A stretch of 64,000 bases of DNA from JBAOHV01 sp964450685 (GTDB lineage: Bacteria > Actinomycetota > Acidimicrobiia > Acidimicrobiales > Microtrichaceae). A model generated the notes under the pieces. That model worked only from the letters and a program-made list of their open reading frames with translations, did no database searches and was not told the DNA's origin. Both the position numbers and the translations under genes were made by a program. The number at the start of each line of letters is the position of its first letter. The stretch's first letter is position 1. Shown here piece by piece: positions 7,686 to 16,945 of this stretch. The DNA lies in the NCBI GenBank assembly GCA_964450685.1, contig CAYVDN010000013.1, positions 1 through 64,000 of the forward strand. The letters run 5' to 3'.

Positions 7686-10600
7686 CTACGTCGACCTGTC
7701 CGTTTGCACGGAACCGGCGGTGGTTGCACCCGCTGCGGTTGCGCCTGCGTCCTCTGCAGGTGCCGGCACGAGCTCACCCAGAGCGGTGACGAGATCTGCT
7801 GCCAGCCCCTTGCCGCCCTTCACGGGCAGCCGCAGCTCGTTCGCCTCGGGCCGGAATGACGCACCCTTGTACAAGCGAGCCAGGCGCATCTGCTTGGACT
7901 GTGCGAGCGTGATCGGCGACAGGGTCGCGAGCAGTCCACCTCCGGACAGAGCCGGGCTCTTGGTGACGGTCACCTCCCGCACACCCGTGCGTACGCACTC
8001 CGCGCGCAGATGCGCGACCTGCAGCAGGGCGGCGGCAGGCTCCGGCACCGGGCCGAAGCGGTCCTCCCACTCGGCTGCGATGTCGTCGACGTCGCCTCGG
8101 CTCTGCACCGACGCCAGGCGCCGGTACGCGTCCAGGCGAACGTCGTCGCGCTCCACGTAGTCAGGGGGCAGGAATGCCGGCATGGGCAGCTCCAGGACGA
8201 TGTCCTCCGGTTCGGGAACCTCCTCACCGTTGAGCTGTGCTATCGCCTCGTTGACCATCTGGCAGTACAGGTCGTAGCCGACCGAGGCGACGTGGCCTGA
8301 CTGGCCGGTCCCCAGCAGGTTGCCGGCACCGCGGATCTCCAGATCTCGCATGGCGATCCGGAAACCCGAGCCCAGCTCGGTGGCCTCGCCGATCGTCTTG
8401 AGCCGCTCGTAGGCCTCTTCGGACAGCTCACGGTTCTGGGGGAAGAACAGATAGGCGTAGGCGCGCTGGCCCGCACGGCCGACACGGCCGCGCAGCTGGT
8501 GGAGCTGGCCCAGGCCCAGCAGGTCCGCACGCTCGACGACCAGGGTGTTGACCGTCGGCATGTCGATGCCCGACTCAATGATCGTGGTGCAGACCAGCAC
8601 GTCGTAGCTGCCCTCCCAGAAGTCGACGACGACCTTCTCGAGGCTGCCCTCGTCCATCTGGCCGTGAGCAACGGCTATCCGGGCCTCGGGAACCAGCTCG
8701 GAGAGCCGGGCGGCCTGCTCCTCGATGTCACGGACACGGTTGTGCACGTAGAAGACCTGGCCCTCGCGCAACAGCTCGCGACGGATCGCCTCGGTGACGG
8801 CACGCTCGTCGAACTCACCGACATAGGTGAGGATCGGCTGACGAGCAGCAGGTGGGGTGTTCAGCAGCGACAGGTCCCGGATGCCGGTCAGGCTCATCTC
8901 GAGCGTGCGGGGGATCGGCGTGGCGCTGAGGGTCAACACGTCGACCTCGGCACGGAACTGCTTGATCGCCTCCTTGTGCGACACGCCGAATCGCTGCTCC
9001 TCGTCGACGACGAGAAGGCCCAGGTTCTTGAACGTCAGGTCCCCAGACAGGAGCCGGTGGGTGCCGATCACGACGTCGACCTCGCCGGCGGCGACCTTGT
9101 CCACCACCGCACGCGCCTGGGCGGCTGTCAGGAAGCGGGACAGGACCTCGACGCGCACGGGGAACCCGGCGAAGCGCTCGGAGAACGTCTGGAAGTGCTG
9201 TTGGGCGAGCAGCGTCGTGGGCACGAGCACCGCCACCTGACGACCGTCCTGGACGGCCTTGAAGGCGGCGCGCAGTGCCACCTCGGTCTTGCCGAAGCCG
9301 ACGTCACCGCAGACCAAGCGGTCCATCGGCACGCCAGACTCCATGTCCTCCTTGACCGCGGCTATCGCAGCGAGCTGGTCGGGTGTCTCCTGGAACGGGA
9401 ACGCGAGCTCCATCTCGCGCTGCCACGGGGTGTCGGGCGACGCGGCGTTGCCGGGTGTGGCGAGCCGCCGCTGGTACAACACGACGAGCTCCTGGGCGAT
9501 CTCGGCCACCGCCGAACGGACCTTCGCCTTGGTGCGGCTGAAGTCGGCTCCGCCCATCTTGTTGAGCTTGGGGGTCTCGCCGCCGGAGTAGAGACGGATC
9601 GTGTCGATCTGGTCGGAGGGCACGTAGAGCTTGTCGCCGCCGCGGTACTCGAGCAGCAGGTAGTCGCGCTCCACCCCGCCCATGGCGCGCTTGACCATGC
9701 CCTCGAAGCGCGCGACGCCGTGGACCTGGTGCACGACGTGGTCGCCCACCTTGAGGTCCTCGAAGAACCTTTGTGCGTCGCGCTGACGTGCGCGCGGTGG
9801 GCGATGGGTTCGTCGCCGCCCGGTCAGGTCGGCCTCGGCCAGCAGAGCGAGCTTCGCCCCGGGCAGGATCACGCCGCGGTCGAGCGCCGCGACGACGATC
9901 CGCCCACCCGGAGCCCGAAGCTCGCTGCCAGACAACTGCGCAGAGTCCTCGAACACGGGGAACGATCGGCCGTGCCCCTCGAGCAGCGCGGCCAGCCGAC
10001 CGGCCGATGCAGCGGTGTCGGCGCAGACGAGGACCGTGTACCCGTCGTCGATGACCTGACGCAGCTGGGCCAGCAGTGCCTGGGCGTCACCGACCGCTGG
10101 TGGCCAGGCGAGAGCGGCGACGGTGGGCGTGTCGGGTGAGTCGGGGACGTGGGTCACTGACCACACAGGCGCGGAAGTGTGGGCGAGCAGGCGCTCGAAG
10201 TCGACGTGCAGGCGGGGCAGCTCGACAGCCGGGACCTCACCGTCGTCACCGTCGACGGCCAGTCCCCAGGTGCGGGCCAGAGAAGCGCCCAGGTCGGCCT
10301 CCTCGGCCGCGATGTCGCCGGCCCGGTCGCGCAGGCGACGTGGATCGACCAGCAACACCTGTGCGTCGTCGGGCACCAGATCGAACAGGACGTGCTCACG
10401 GTCGGCCAGCCAGGCCAGCCACGCCTCCATGCCCTCGAAGATCTCGCCGTCGGCAAGCCGCTGCCATTGCTCCCGACCCCACGGCTGAGCGGCGACGAGG
10501 TGCTCCGCCCGTTGACGCACCTCGGGCAGCGGCAACAGCTCCCTGGCGCCGAAGATCGAGACCTGGTCGAGGTCGACCGTGGCTCGCTGGTCCGCGACGG

Positions 10601-11282
10601 AGAACTCGCAGAGGCGCTCGATCTCGTCACCCCACAGGTCGACGCGAACCGGTGCATCGGCGGTGGAGGGGAACACGTCGATGATCGACCCCCTCACGGC
10701 GAGCTCACCGCGGTGCTCGACCTGGTACTCGCGTCGGTAGCCGGCTGTGACGAGCGACTCGATGAGAGCCGTTGCATCGATCTGGTCGCCGGGGCGAAGC
10801 ACGACGGGCGCAGCGTCCTCGACGTGGGGACCCATGCGTTGCACGAGCGCCCGAGCGGTGGCGACGACGACCTGCAGTGACTGGTCGCCCGTGCGGAGGC
10901 GCCAGAGCGTGCGCAGCCGCCTGCCCATCGTCTCGATGGAAGGGCTGACCCTCTCGAACGGAAGCGTCTCCCATGCCGGGAACAGCTCGAGCCCGTCGCC
11001 CGGCATGAAAGCCGCCAGGTCGGACCAGAGCCGTTCGGCGTCGGCCGCGGTGGGCACGGCGACTACGAGTGGTCGACGCCGTGAGAGTGCGGCGATCCCG
11101 GCCACGGCGACCGGCTGTGCCGCCTGGGGCACGGCCAGCACTGTCGAGCTCCGACCGAGCGCAGCGACAAGGCCCGGCTCCTCGCGCAGCATCGGCGCCG
11201 TGGCAGCCAGCGGAGCGACACCATCTGGTGCTCGGGGCGCGGTGACTGGGCCGCGAACGGCATCGGGGGAGGTCTCGGTCAC
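7686..11282 (-). CDS. mfd: Transcription-repair coupling factor
   Basis: A 1198-residue ATP-dependent translocase that removes stalled RNA polymerase and recruits UvrA. Domain order: UvrB-homology region (about residues 1-330), CarD-like RNA-polymerase-interacting domain (about 512-595; HVVHQVHGVARFEGM), then RecG-like helicase lobes with Walker A GDVGFGKTE near 657, DEEQRFG near 760, and a C-terminal TRCF domain. The GTG at 11282 is supported by a TAGGTT -10 ending 6 bases before it. It is the first gene of the mfd-surA-like-mazG transcript. Confidence 0.98.
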   Translation of the reverse strand: MTETSPDAVRGPVTAPRAPDGVAPLAATAPMLREEPGLVAALGRSSTVLAVPQAAQPVAVAGIAALSRRRPLVVAVPTAADAERLWSDLAAFMPGDGLELFPAWETLPFERVSPSIETMGRRLRTLWRLRTGDQSLQVVVATARALVQRMGPHVEDAAPVVLRPGDQIDATALIESLVTAGYRREYQVEHRGELAVRGSIIDVFPSTADAPVRVDLWGDEIERLCEFSVADQRATVDLDQVSIFGARELLPLPEVRQRAEHLVAAQPWGREQWQRLADGEIFEGMEAWLAWLADREHVLFDLVPDDAQVLLVDPRRLRDRAGDIAAEEADLGASLARTWGLAVDGDDGEVPAVELPRLHVDFERLLAHTSAPVWSVTHVPDSPDTPTVAALAWPPAVGDAQALLAQLRQVIDDGYTVLVCADTAASAGRLAALLEGHGRSFPVFEDSAQLSGSELRAPGGRIVVAALDRGVILPGAKLALLAEADLTGRRRTHRPPRARQRDAQRFFEDLKVGDHVVHQVHGVARFEGMVKRAMGGVERDYLLLEYRGGDKLYVPSDQIDTIRLYSGGETPKLNKMGGADFSRTKAKVRSAVAEIAQELVVLYQRRLATPGNAASPDTPWQREMELAFPFQETPDQLAAIAAVKEDMESGVPMDRLVCGDVGFGKTEVALRAAFKAVQDGRQVAVLVPTTLLAQQHFQTFSERFAGFPVRVEVLSRFLTAAQARAVVDKVAAGEVDVVIGTHRLLSGDLTFKNLGLLVVDEEQRFGVSHKEAIKQFRAEVDVLTLSATPIPRTLEMSLTGIRDLSLLNTPPAARQPILTYVGEFDERAVTEAIRRELLREGQVFYVHNRVRDIEEQAARLSELVPEARIAVAHGQMDEGSLEKVVVDFWEGSYDVLVCTTIIESGIDMPTVNTLVVERADLLGLGQLHQLRGRVGRAGQRAYAYLFFPQNRELSEEAYERLKTIGEATELGSGFRIAMRDLEIRGAGNLLGTGQSGHVASVGYDLYCQMVNEAIAQLNGEEVPEPEDIVLELPMPAFLPPDYVERDDVRLDAYRRLASVQSRGDVDDIAAEWEDRFGPVPEPAAALLQVAHLRAECVRTGVREVTVTKSPALSGGGLLATLSPITLAQSKQMRLARLYKGASFRPEANELRLPVKGGKGLAADLVTALGELVPAPAEDAGATAAGATTAGSVQTDRST

Positions 11283-11288
11283 CCGGGG

Positions 11289-11294
11289 AACCTA
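11289..11294 (-). promoter_or_regulatory. -10 box of mfd (leaderless type)
   Basis: TAGGTT on the minus strand, 6 bases upstream of the GTG start at 11282. Confidence 0.55.
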
Positions 11295-11340
11295 CCGCGG
11301 GCCACCGACGACATGAACTGGACGTGCGAGGCTGTCGGCC

Positions 11341-12192
11341 ATGGCCGTGCTGCTCGCTGGGTTGTCCGCGCTCGCGTTCGGGGCGGGCGACTTCTATGGG
11401 GGTCTCTCGGCTCGTCGGATGCCGGCGTTGTGGACCACCGTCGTCGCTCAGGCGGTCGGCTTGGCGCTCGTGGGCACGGCAGCAGCTGGTATCGGCGGTT
11501 CCCCGACGGGCGGTGACCTGTGGCTCGGCGCCGCCGCGGGAGCCATCGGAGGTATCGCGCTGGCTGCGTTCTACTGGGCGATGGCGCAGGGACCGATGAG
11601 CATCGTGGCGCCGCTGTCGGCCGTCACGTCAGCGGTGGTGCCGGTTATCGCCGGGATGGTCTCGGGCGAGAGGCCCGGCGGCGTCGCCGTCGCGGGGATC
11701 GTCCTCGCGGTTCCTGCGATCGGCCTGATCAGCCGCGAAGGCACCCCACAGGACGCACCAGCTGATCGGCAGCGGGCCTCGACCCGCGTCGCGGTTGTCG
11801 CCACCGCAGCCGGCGCGGGATTCGGGCTGTTCTTCACGCTGGTCAGCCGCACGGGCTCGGAGAGCGGTCTGTGGCCGCTGGTCGCGGCCCGCTCGACAGC
11901 GGTCCCGCTGGCACTGGTGGTCGTGCTGGTCGTCCGCCCCAGCGGTCCCACAGCGGGCGGCACCCGGCTGGCCACCTTCACCGGGTGCATGGATGCTCTC
12001 GGCAACGCCCTGTTCCTGTTCGCGACGCGACACGGCATGCTGGCTCTCGTCGGGGTGATCGGTGCCATGTACCCGGCGTCGACGGTGCTTCTCGCCCGTC
12101 TGCTCCTCGGGGAGCGGGTGGCCCGCCATCAGCTCCTGGGGCTGGCGATCGCCGCCGGTGCGGTGATGCTGATCGGTGTCAGCTCTGGTTGA
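11341..12192 (+). CDS. EamA/DMT-family transporter
   Basis: A 283-residue inner-membrane protein with about ten hydrophobic helices arranged as two EamA repeats (residues about 1-130 and 145-283), as in drug/metabolite exporters. The second repeat ends LIGVIGAMYPASTVLLARLLLGERVARHQLLGLAI in spirit, with the family's typical YPASTVLLAR segment. The substrate cannot be read. The gene is on the opposite strand to the flanking pth and mfd genes, which are neighbours in many bacteria, so it looks like an insertion into an older operon. Its 3' end overlaps pth by 14 bases in convergent orientation. No clear promoter is visible. Confidence 0.82.
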   Translation: MAVLLAGLSALAFGAGDFYGGLSARRMPALWTTVVAQAVGLALVGTAAAGIGGSPTGGDLWLGAAAGAIGGIALAAFYWAMAQGPMSIVAPLSAVTSAVVPVIAGMVSGERPGGVAVAGIVLAVPAIGLISREGTPQDAPADRQRASTRVAVVATAAGAGFGLFFTLVSRTGSESGLWPLVAARSTAVPLALVVVLVVRPSGPTAGGTRLATFTGCMDALGNALFLFATRHGMLALVGVIGAMYPASTVLLARLLLGERVARHQLLGLAIAAGAVMLIGVSSG

Positions 12193-12760
12193 ACTGCTGC
12201 ATCGCTGCGTCGATCCCCGACGAAGCGATGCACTCGACAGCATCCGCTGCCCGGGCACACGCGACGTCGAGGTCCACCCTGGCAGCCTTGGGGATCTTCG
12301 ACAGCACCCAGTCGGCGCCTCGTTCGGACCCGCCGGGTGGTCGGCCGATCCCGATACGGACCCGCGCGTAGTCCTGGGTTCCGAGGTGCTGTGTGATCGA
12401 ACGCAGGCCGTTGTTGCCCGCCAGACCTCCGCCCAGTTTCACCTTCACGCGCCCGGGCTCAAGGTCGAGCTCGTCGTGGAGGACCACCAACTTCGACCAG
12501 TCGTCGATCTGGTATCGACGAACGAGCGCTGCGACCGACCGGCCCGACTCGTTCATCCACGTCGTCGGGAACGCTCCGACGGCTCGCACCTCACCCAGGC
12601 GCAGCTCAGCGATCATCGCCGATGTTGACCTGTCCATCCTGAGACGCTCGCCGCATCGTGCGGCCAGCAACTCCAACGTGTCGACACCGAGGTTGTGGCG
12701 GGTGTTGCGGTAACGCTCCCCGGGGTTGCCCAGGCCGACCACGAGGAGATCCCTGCTCAC
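12179..12760 (-). CDS. pth: Peptidyl-tRNA hydrolase
   Basis: Releases tRNA from peptidyl-tRNA that drops off the ribosome. The 193 residues contain VVGLGNPGERYRNTRHNLG with Asn12 and catalytic His22, TTWMNESG (normally TFMNxSG), HDELDLEPG with the assisting Asp, and GGLAGNNGLRSI. The GTG start overlaps the bL25 stop by 4 bases (GTGA), so translation is coupled. Confidence 0.97.
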   Translation of the reverse strand: MSRDLLVVGLGNPGERYRNTRHNLGVDTLELLAARCGERLRMDRSTSAMIAELRLGEVRAVGAFPTTWMNESGRSVAALVRRYQIDDWSKLVVLHDELDLEPGRVKVKLGGGLAGNNGLRSITQHLGTQDYARVRIGIGRPPGGSERGADWVLSKIPKAARVDLDVACARAADAVECIASSGIDAAMQQFNQS

Positions 12761-13356
12761 TCCTCGGTTGATTCACCCGCCGCACGGGCGGTGATCGCCG
12801 CGCGGGTCAGCTCCGCGGTGACAACGGCCTGCTGCGGACGTGACAGCGACACGACGCCGTCGGGCAGCTCGACGTCCTTGACCAGGATCGACCGGTCGAG
12901 ACGCATACCGGAGATGTCCACCTGGATCGCCGCGGGAATCTGGTCCGGACGCACACGCACCTTCAGCTGGTTGAGGCGCTGTTCGGTCATGCCGCCCATA
13001 ACCGTCACCTGCTTGGGCTCACCGACGAGCACGATCGGGACGTAGAGCTCCACCGGCTTGGCCGGGTCGACCTCGAGGAAGTCGACGTGGGTCACGTCGC
13101 GGCGCACCGGGTGACGCTGCATCTCACGGATGAGAGTCACGGCGGACTTTCCGTCGTACTCGAGACGGATGAGGGTGTTGCGGCCGGCCTCGTTGTTGAG
13201 CGCGTGACGCAGGTCAGCACGGTCGATGCTGATCGTGTCTGCTTCCTTGCCGGCGCCGTAGACGACAGCGGGGATTCGGCCCTCACCGCGCAGGCGACGC
13301 GACGGGCGGGTACCGGTGGTGCGACCGGTCTCGGCGGTGAGAGTTACCTCGGACAT
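12757..13356 (-). CDS. rplY: 50S ribosomal protein bL25, CTC form
   Basis: Binds 5S rRNA. The 199 residues contain the N-terminal L25 domain (residues about 1-95; TRPSRRLRGEGRIPAVVYG) and the C-terminal TL5/CTC beta domain, giving the long actinobacterial form. The start at 13356 has the site AGGAGAAC 7 bases upstream. A longer in-frame extension to 13440 lacks domain similarity. A TAGACT box at 13459-13464 would give a leader of nearly 100 bases, unusual for this window. It is coupled to pth. Confidence 0.95.
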   Translation of the reverse strand: MSEVTLTAETGRTTGTRPSRRLRGEGRIPAVVYGAGKEADTISIDRADLRHALNNEAGRNTLIRLEYDGKSAVTLIREMQRHPVRRDVTHVDFLEVDPAKPVELYVPIVLVGEPKQVTVMGGMTEQRLNQLKVRVRPDQIPAAIQVDISGMRLDRSILVKDVELPDGVVSLSRPQQAVVTAELTRAAITARAAGESTEE

Positions 13357-13458
13357 GCGACGTTCTCCTGGAGCTCCCGCCGCACGGGCCTCGTCAGAGG
13401 AGGGCGGGGATGTCGGGCGGACGTGACCCGCGCGCAGCACGGCGCGGGCCGGTCGGCG

Positions 13459-13464
13459 AGTCTA
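13459..13464 (-). promoter_or_regulatory. Possible -10 box of rplY-pth
   Basis: TAGACT on the minus strand in the 169-base gap between prs and rplY. It implies a leader of about 95 bases. No clear -35 is seen. The rest of the gap shows no other feature. Confidence 0.35.
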
Positions 13465-13525
13465 CCGGCCACCCGCGATCCCACGCCAGACGGGGTAGTC
13501 GTGGCTGGCGAGCCCCCGGTGGGGT

Positions 13526-14509
13526 TCAGCTCTGGTTCTGGCCGTCGAAGATCTCGGAGACCGAGTTGTCCTCGAACACGGCATCGATCGCGTCGGCGAT
13601 GATGCCAGCGGCTGAGAGGACCTCGATCTTGTCCAGGTGCTTGTCGCTGGGCAGCGGAAGCGTGTTGGTGATGACGACCTTCTCGATCGGAGCGTTCTTC
13701 AGGCGATCTATCGCCGGTCCCGAGAAGACACCATGGGTCGCTGCGCAGTAGACAGCCCTGGCACCACGCTCGGTCAACTGCTCCGCGGCGGCCACGATGG
13801 TGCCGGCAGTGTCGATCATGTCGTCGATCAGGACACACGGACGGCCTTCCACCTCGCCGACGACCTCCTTGGCCTCGACCTGGTTCTTGGCGCCCTTGAT
13901 GCGCCTCTTGTGCACTATCGCCAGATCGGCGTGCAGTTGGTTGGCGTAGCGCTCGGCGACCTTCACTCTGCCGGCGTCAGGTGACACCACGACCAGATCG
14001 TCGGGCAGGTTCGCCGCCATCCAGTCGACCAGGACCGGCATCGCGGTGAGGTGATCGACGGGGCCGTCGAAGAACCCCTGGATCTGCCCTGAGTGGAGGT
14101 CCACCGAGACGATGCGCTTTGCGCCCGCAACCTCGAACATGTTGGCGAGCAGCTTCGCCGTGATCGGCTCACGGCCTTCGGCCTTGCGGTCCTGACGCCC
14201 GTACCCGTAGAAGGGGGCCACCACTGTGATGCGCTTGGCAGATGCGCGGCGGGCGGCGTCGACCAGGATCAGGTGTTCCATGATCGCGTCGTTGACCGAC
14301 ATCTCCGGCGTTGTCGAGTGGCTGCCGAAGATGAACAGGTCCGCCCCGCGGATCGACTCGCCGTACTTGCAGTGGAGCTCGCCGTTGGCGAACTCGGCCA
14401 TGTGGACGGGGCCGAGTTCCTGGCCGAGCCGGTCGGCCACCTCCGCGGCCAACTCACGGTTGACGCGGCCCGACACGATCATCAGCCGCTTCTTCGTAAC
14501 CAGCTCCAC
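13526..14509 (-). CDS. prs: Ribose-phosphate pyrophosphokinase
   Basis: Makes PRPP from ribose-5-phosphate and ATP for nucleotide, His and Trp synthesis. The 327 residues contain RQDRKAEGREPITAK (flexible ATP loop), DLHSGQIQGFF (class I divalent-metal site) and the PRPP-binding loop VLIDDMIDTAGTI. The GTG at 14509 has GGAGG 8-12 bases upstream. It follows glmU by 36 bases, the glmU-prs order seen widely in Gram-positive bacteria. Confidence 0.97.
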   Translation of the reverse strand: MELVTKKRLMIVSGRVNRELAAEVADRLGQELGPVHMAEFANGELHCKYGESIRGADLFIFGSHSTTPEMSVNDAIMEHLILVDAARRASAKRITVVAPFYGYGRQDRKAEGREPITAKLLANMFEVAGAKRIVSVDLHSGQIQGFFDGPVDHLTAMPVLVDWMAANLPDDLVVVSPDAGRVKVAERYANQLHADLAIVHKRRIKGAKNQVEAKEVVGEVEGRPCVLIDDMIDTAGTIVAAAEQLTERGARAVYCAATHGVFSGPAIDRLKNAPIEKVVITNTLPLPSDKHLDKIEVLSAAGIIADAIDAVFEDNSVSEIFDGQNQS

Positions 14510-14524
14510 CGTCTGCCTCCGTCT

Positions 14525-14540
14525 GCAGGCAACGGCCTGC
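14525..14540. repeat. Small hairpin between glmU and prs
   Basis: Perfect 6-bp stem GCAGGC-AACG-GCCTGC within the 36-base glmU-prs gap. It could be a processing site or a weak attenuator; too small to call a terminator. Confidence 0.3.
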
Positions 14541-14545
14541 GATCT

Positions 14546-15721
14546 CTAGAGCCCGGGACCTGCAGTGTAGAACGGTCCCGTCGTCGAGTCTGCCGGAACC
14601 TCACAACCGGGCGCGAGCGCGGCATACGGCCCGACGCTTGCGCGGTCGCCGATCCGGGCGTTGCGTGCGGTGGTGCGCTCCACGAGGCAGTCCTCGCCCA
14701 CAACCGAGTCGACCAGGCGGGTGTCGGGACCGAGCTCGCTTCGTTCACCGACGACGGTGGCGCCCTGGAGAATGACCCCCGGGAACAGGGTCACGTCGCG
14801 ACCAACAACGACGGTCGTGTCGACATAGACGGCGGTGGGGTCGACCATCGTCACTCCCGAGGCCAACAGCGCCCTGTTCGTACGACGCCGCAGCTCTGCC
14901 TCGGCCGCTGCGAGCTGGGAGCGGTCGTTCACGCCCTGTGTCTCTGCCGGATCATCAGCAACCACCGCCTCGATCGGGTGCCCGGCCGAGGCCAGCACCT
15001 CGACCACATCGGTCAGGTAGTACTCACCCTGGCTGTTGTCGGGCTCGACACGGCGCAGCGCTGGTGCGAGCAGGCTCCGGCGGAAGCAGTAGATCGAGGT
15101 GTTCACCTCGGTGATCGCCAACTCCTCCTCGGATGCGTCGCGCTGTTCGACGATCCGCTCGACCCGGCCCTCACGCCCACGCACGACCCGCCCGTAACCG
15201 GTCGGGTCGTCCATTAGCGCAGTCAGCATCGTGGCGGCGGCACCGCTGCTTCGATGATGGTCGACCAGCGCCGAGATGGTCGACGGGCGCAACAACGGCG
15301 CGTCGCCGATCAGGACCAGCACGTCTCCCTCGTCGTCATCGTCCGGTAGGCCGACGAGACCGACGAGGGTTGCGTCGCCGGTCCCCCGCTGCACGCGCTG
15401 CTCGACGAAGTCGACGCTCACCTCGTGTGGGTGCTCCTGCATCTTCTTGGTGACCCACTCACCCTTGTGGCCCACGACGATCACTGCCCGCTCGGCGCGG
15501 ACCTCGGCCAGCGACTCGACCACGTACATGAGCATCGGCTTGCCGCACAGACGGTGGAGCGGCTTGGGACGGTCAGAGCGCATGCGACTGCCCTCGCCCG
15601 CGGCCAGCACGATCGCGTTCAGCGGCGCCGCTTGCACTGCAGCTGCGTCCGGTCGCTGATCCGAATCCGGGCCTGCCGTGTTCTCCATGTCAGGTGCGCT
15701 GTCCATCGCCGGTGTGTCCAT
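14546..15721 (-). CDS. glmU: GlmU-type N-acetylglucosamine-1-phosphate uridylyltransferase lacking the acetyltransferase half
   Basis: Forms UDP-GlcNAc from GlcNAc-1-phosphate and UTP. The pyrophosphorylase domain is complete (residues about 30-260): LNAIVLAAGEGSRM, KPLHRLCGKPML, GDAPLLRP and EVNTSIYCF. A left-handed beta-helix follows (from SGVTMVDP) but stops after about five coils at residue 391. Normal GlmU runs 450-490 residues and carries the acetyl-CoA site and catalytic His in the missing part. Only 36 bases separate the stop from prs, so nothing is hidden downstream. ATG 15721 was chosen because longer starts run into the tRNA gene; an ATG at 15706 is possible. Confidence 0.88.
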   Translation of the reverse strand: MDTPAMDSAPDMENTAGPDSDQRPDAAAVQAAPLNAIVLAAGEGSRMRSDRPKPLHRLCGKPMLMYVVESLAEVRAERAVIVVGHKGEWVTKKMQEHPHEVSVDFVEQRVQRGTGDATLVGLVGLPDDDDEGDVLVLIGDAPLLRPSTISALVDHHRSSGAAATMLTALMDDPTGYGRVVRGREGRVERIVEQRDASEEELAITEVNTSIYCFRRSLLAPALRRVEPDNSQGEYYLTDVVEVLASAGHPIEAVVADDPAETQGVNDRSQLAAAEAELRRRTNRALLASGVTMVDPTAVYVDTTVVVGRDVTLFPGVILQGATVVGERSELGPDTRLVDSVVGEDCLVERTTARNARIGDRASVGPYAALAPGCEVPADSTTGPFYTAGPGL

Positions 15722-15769
15722 TTCCCTTCGCCCTGAGGCATTCGTTGTCGATGTCCCATTCGCCCTCAG

Positions 15770-15842
15770 CTCGCGGGGCAGGATTCGAACCTGCACTCTC
15801 CTGATCCAAAGTCAGGCGTTCTGCCAATTGAACTACCCGCGA
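15770..15842 (-). tRNA. tRNA-Gln (anticodon TTG)
   Basis: 73-base cloverleaf on the minus strand. The acceptor stem TCGCGGG/CCCGCGA, anticodon arm CCTGA-CTTTGGA-TCAGG with anticodon TTG, and T-loop GGTTCGAATCC are all intact, and the discriminator is G. CCA is not encoded. It lies just upstream of glmU on the same strand. Confidence 0.96.
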
Positions 15843-15875
15843 AAGTCGACCGCACCGACGGTCGAACGCCTCACA

Positions 15876-15881
15876 ACGCTA
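15876..15881 (-). promoter_or_regulatory. Possible -10 box of tRNA-Gln
   Basis: TAGCGT on the minus strand, 33 bases before the mature tRNA 5' end and downstream of the glycosyltransferase stop. No good -35 is seen. Confidence 0.3.
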
Positions 15882-15889
15882 CCGCCCTG

Positions 15890-16945
15890 TCAGGACGCTT
15901 CGAGCGAGCGTCTCGGACCGCCCCTGCCGAACGCCGTCGCGACGGCCTCCTGCCAGAAGCCGATCCCCCAACCGAGGTGGATGGCGACGAACGCTGCCGG
16001 CACCCAACGACGGTCCGCAGGATTGTCCAGATCCCCGACGGTACGCAGGCTGGCAACCACCACCAGCGCCGCGTACGGAGTGAACATCAGGATGCCGAGC
16101 CGACGGGTCGGACGCCACGACGTGAGCGCAGCGGCCAGTGCGAGCATCGCCACCATCCCCGGCGCCGCCAAGTGGCGTACACCGGCCGACTCCGGATGAC
16201 GGACGAGGGTCTGGACCTTGCCCGCCCCGTAGCGGCGGTACTGTCGGAACAGGTCGGTGACCCGCTGGCGGCAGTCCCAGTCGATCGTTATCGCCGGGTC
16301 GAACAGCAGCTCGTGTCCGCTCTGTCGCAGTCGGTAGTCGAACTCGAAGTCCTCGTTCACGAGTTGGTCCTCGACCCAGCCGTCAAGCTCCCGGACCAGC
16401 GCTGTCGGATAAGCACCGAAGGGGATGTGGTCGACCGGCTGGGCCGACTCCCCGTAGTGGTAGACCGAGTTGCCCTGCGCGAACGGGGAACCCATCACCG
16501 CAGCGATCGCCCTGCCCTGGGAGGTGTGCCCCCTGCCCTCCTTGCGACCGCCGACACCACCCCACTGGCCCGTTCCCAGGTGTGCCACAACCCGCTCCAC
16601 GTAGTCGTCGGGAACTCGGCAGTGGGCGTCTATTCGCACGAACCAGCGTCCCCGCGCCGCGGCGAGCGCCGTGTTCATGGCTACTGGGATGACCCGGGCA
16701 GGGTTGTGGAGCAGTTGGACCCGTGCGTCGGCGGCGGCGATCCGCTCGACCACGGCAACGGTGTCATCGGTCGAGTCACCGTCCACCACGAGCACCTGGA
16801 GGTTGGTGTGTGTCTGGGCCAGGACGCTGTCGAGCAGCGGCCCGATCGTCGCCGACTCGTTCCGTGCCGGGATGGCGATGGTGACCAGATCGGCCTGACC
16901 GGCCGTGCCGTTGCCGGGCGTGCCGTCGGTGGCGGGTTTCGTCAC
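15890..16945 (-). CDS. Family 2 glycosyltransferase (ExoA-like)
   Basis: Inverting GT-A glycosyltransferase, probably adding a sugar to a lipid-linked exopolysaccharide unit at the inner membrane face. The 351 residues contain a GT2 domain (about 18-250): VTIAIPARNESATIGPLL, VVDGDSTDDTV, the DxD-like RIDAHC and acceptor-side LVNEDFEFDYRLRQ. Two or three C-terminal membrane helices follow. The arrangement resembles succinoglycan ExoA. Its ATG overlaps the sugar-transferase stop by 4 bases (ATGA), so the two are translated together. Confidence 0.88.
   Translation of the reverse strand: MTKPATDGTPGNGTAGQADLVTIAIPARNESATIGPLLDSVLAQTHTNLQVLVVDGDSTDDTVAVVERIAAADARVQLLHNPARVIPVAMNTALAAARGRWFVRIDAHCRVPDDYVERVVAHLGTGQWGGVGGRKEGRGHTSQGRAIAAVMGSPFAQGNSVYHYGESAQPVDHIPFGAYPTALVRELDGWVEDQLVNEDFEFDYRLRQSGHELLFDPAITIDWDCRQRVTDLFRQYRRYGAGKVQTLVRHPESAGVRHLAAPGMVAMLALAAALTSWRPTRRLGILMFTPYAALVVVASLRTVGDLDNPADRRWVPAAFVAIHLGWGIGFWQEAVATAFGRGGPRRSLEAS

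Noticed and set aside
8499..10139. 546-codon plus-strand open frame
   Set aside because: Lies wholly inside mfd on the opposite strand; composition is a codon-mirror artefact.
12757..13440. Longer bL25 start at 13440
   Set aside because: The extension has no L25 similarity, and a good AGGAGAAC site precedes the ATG at 13356.
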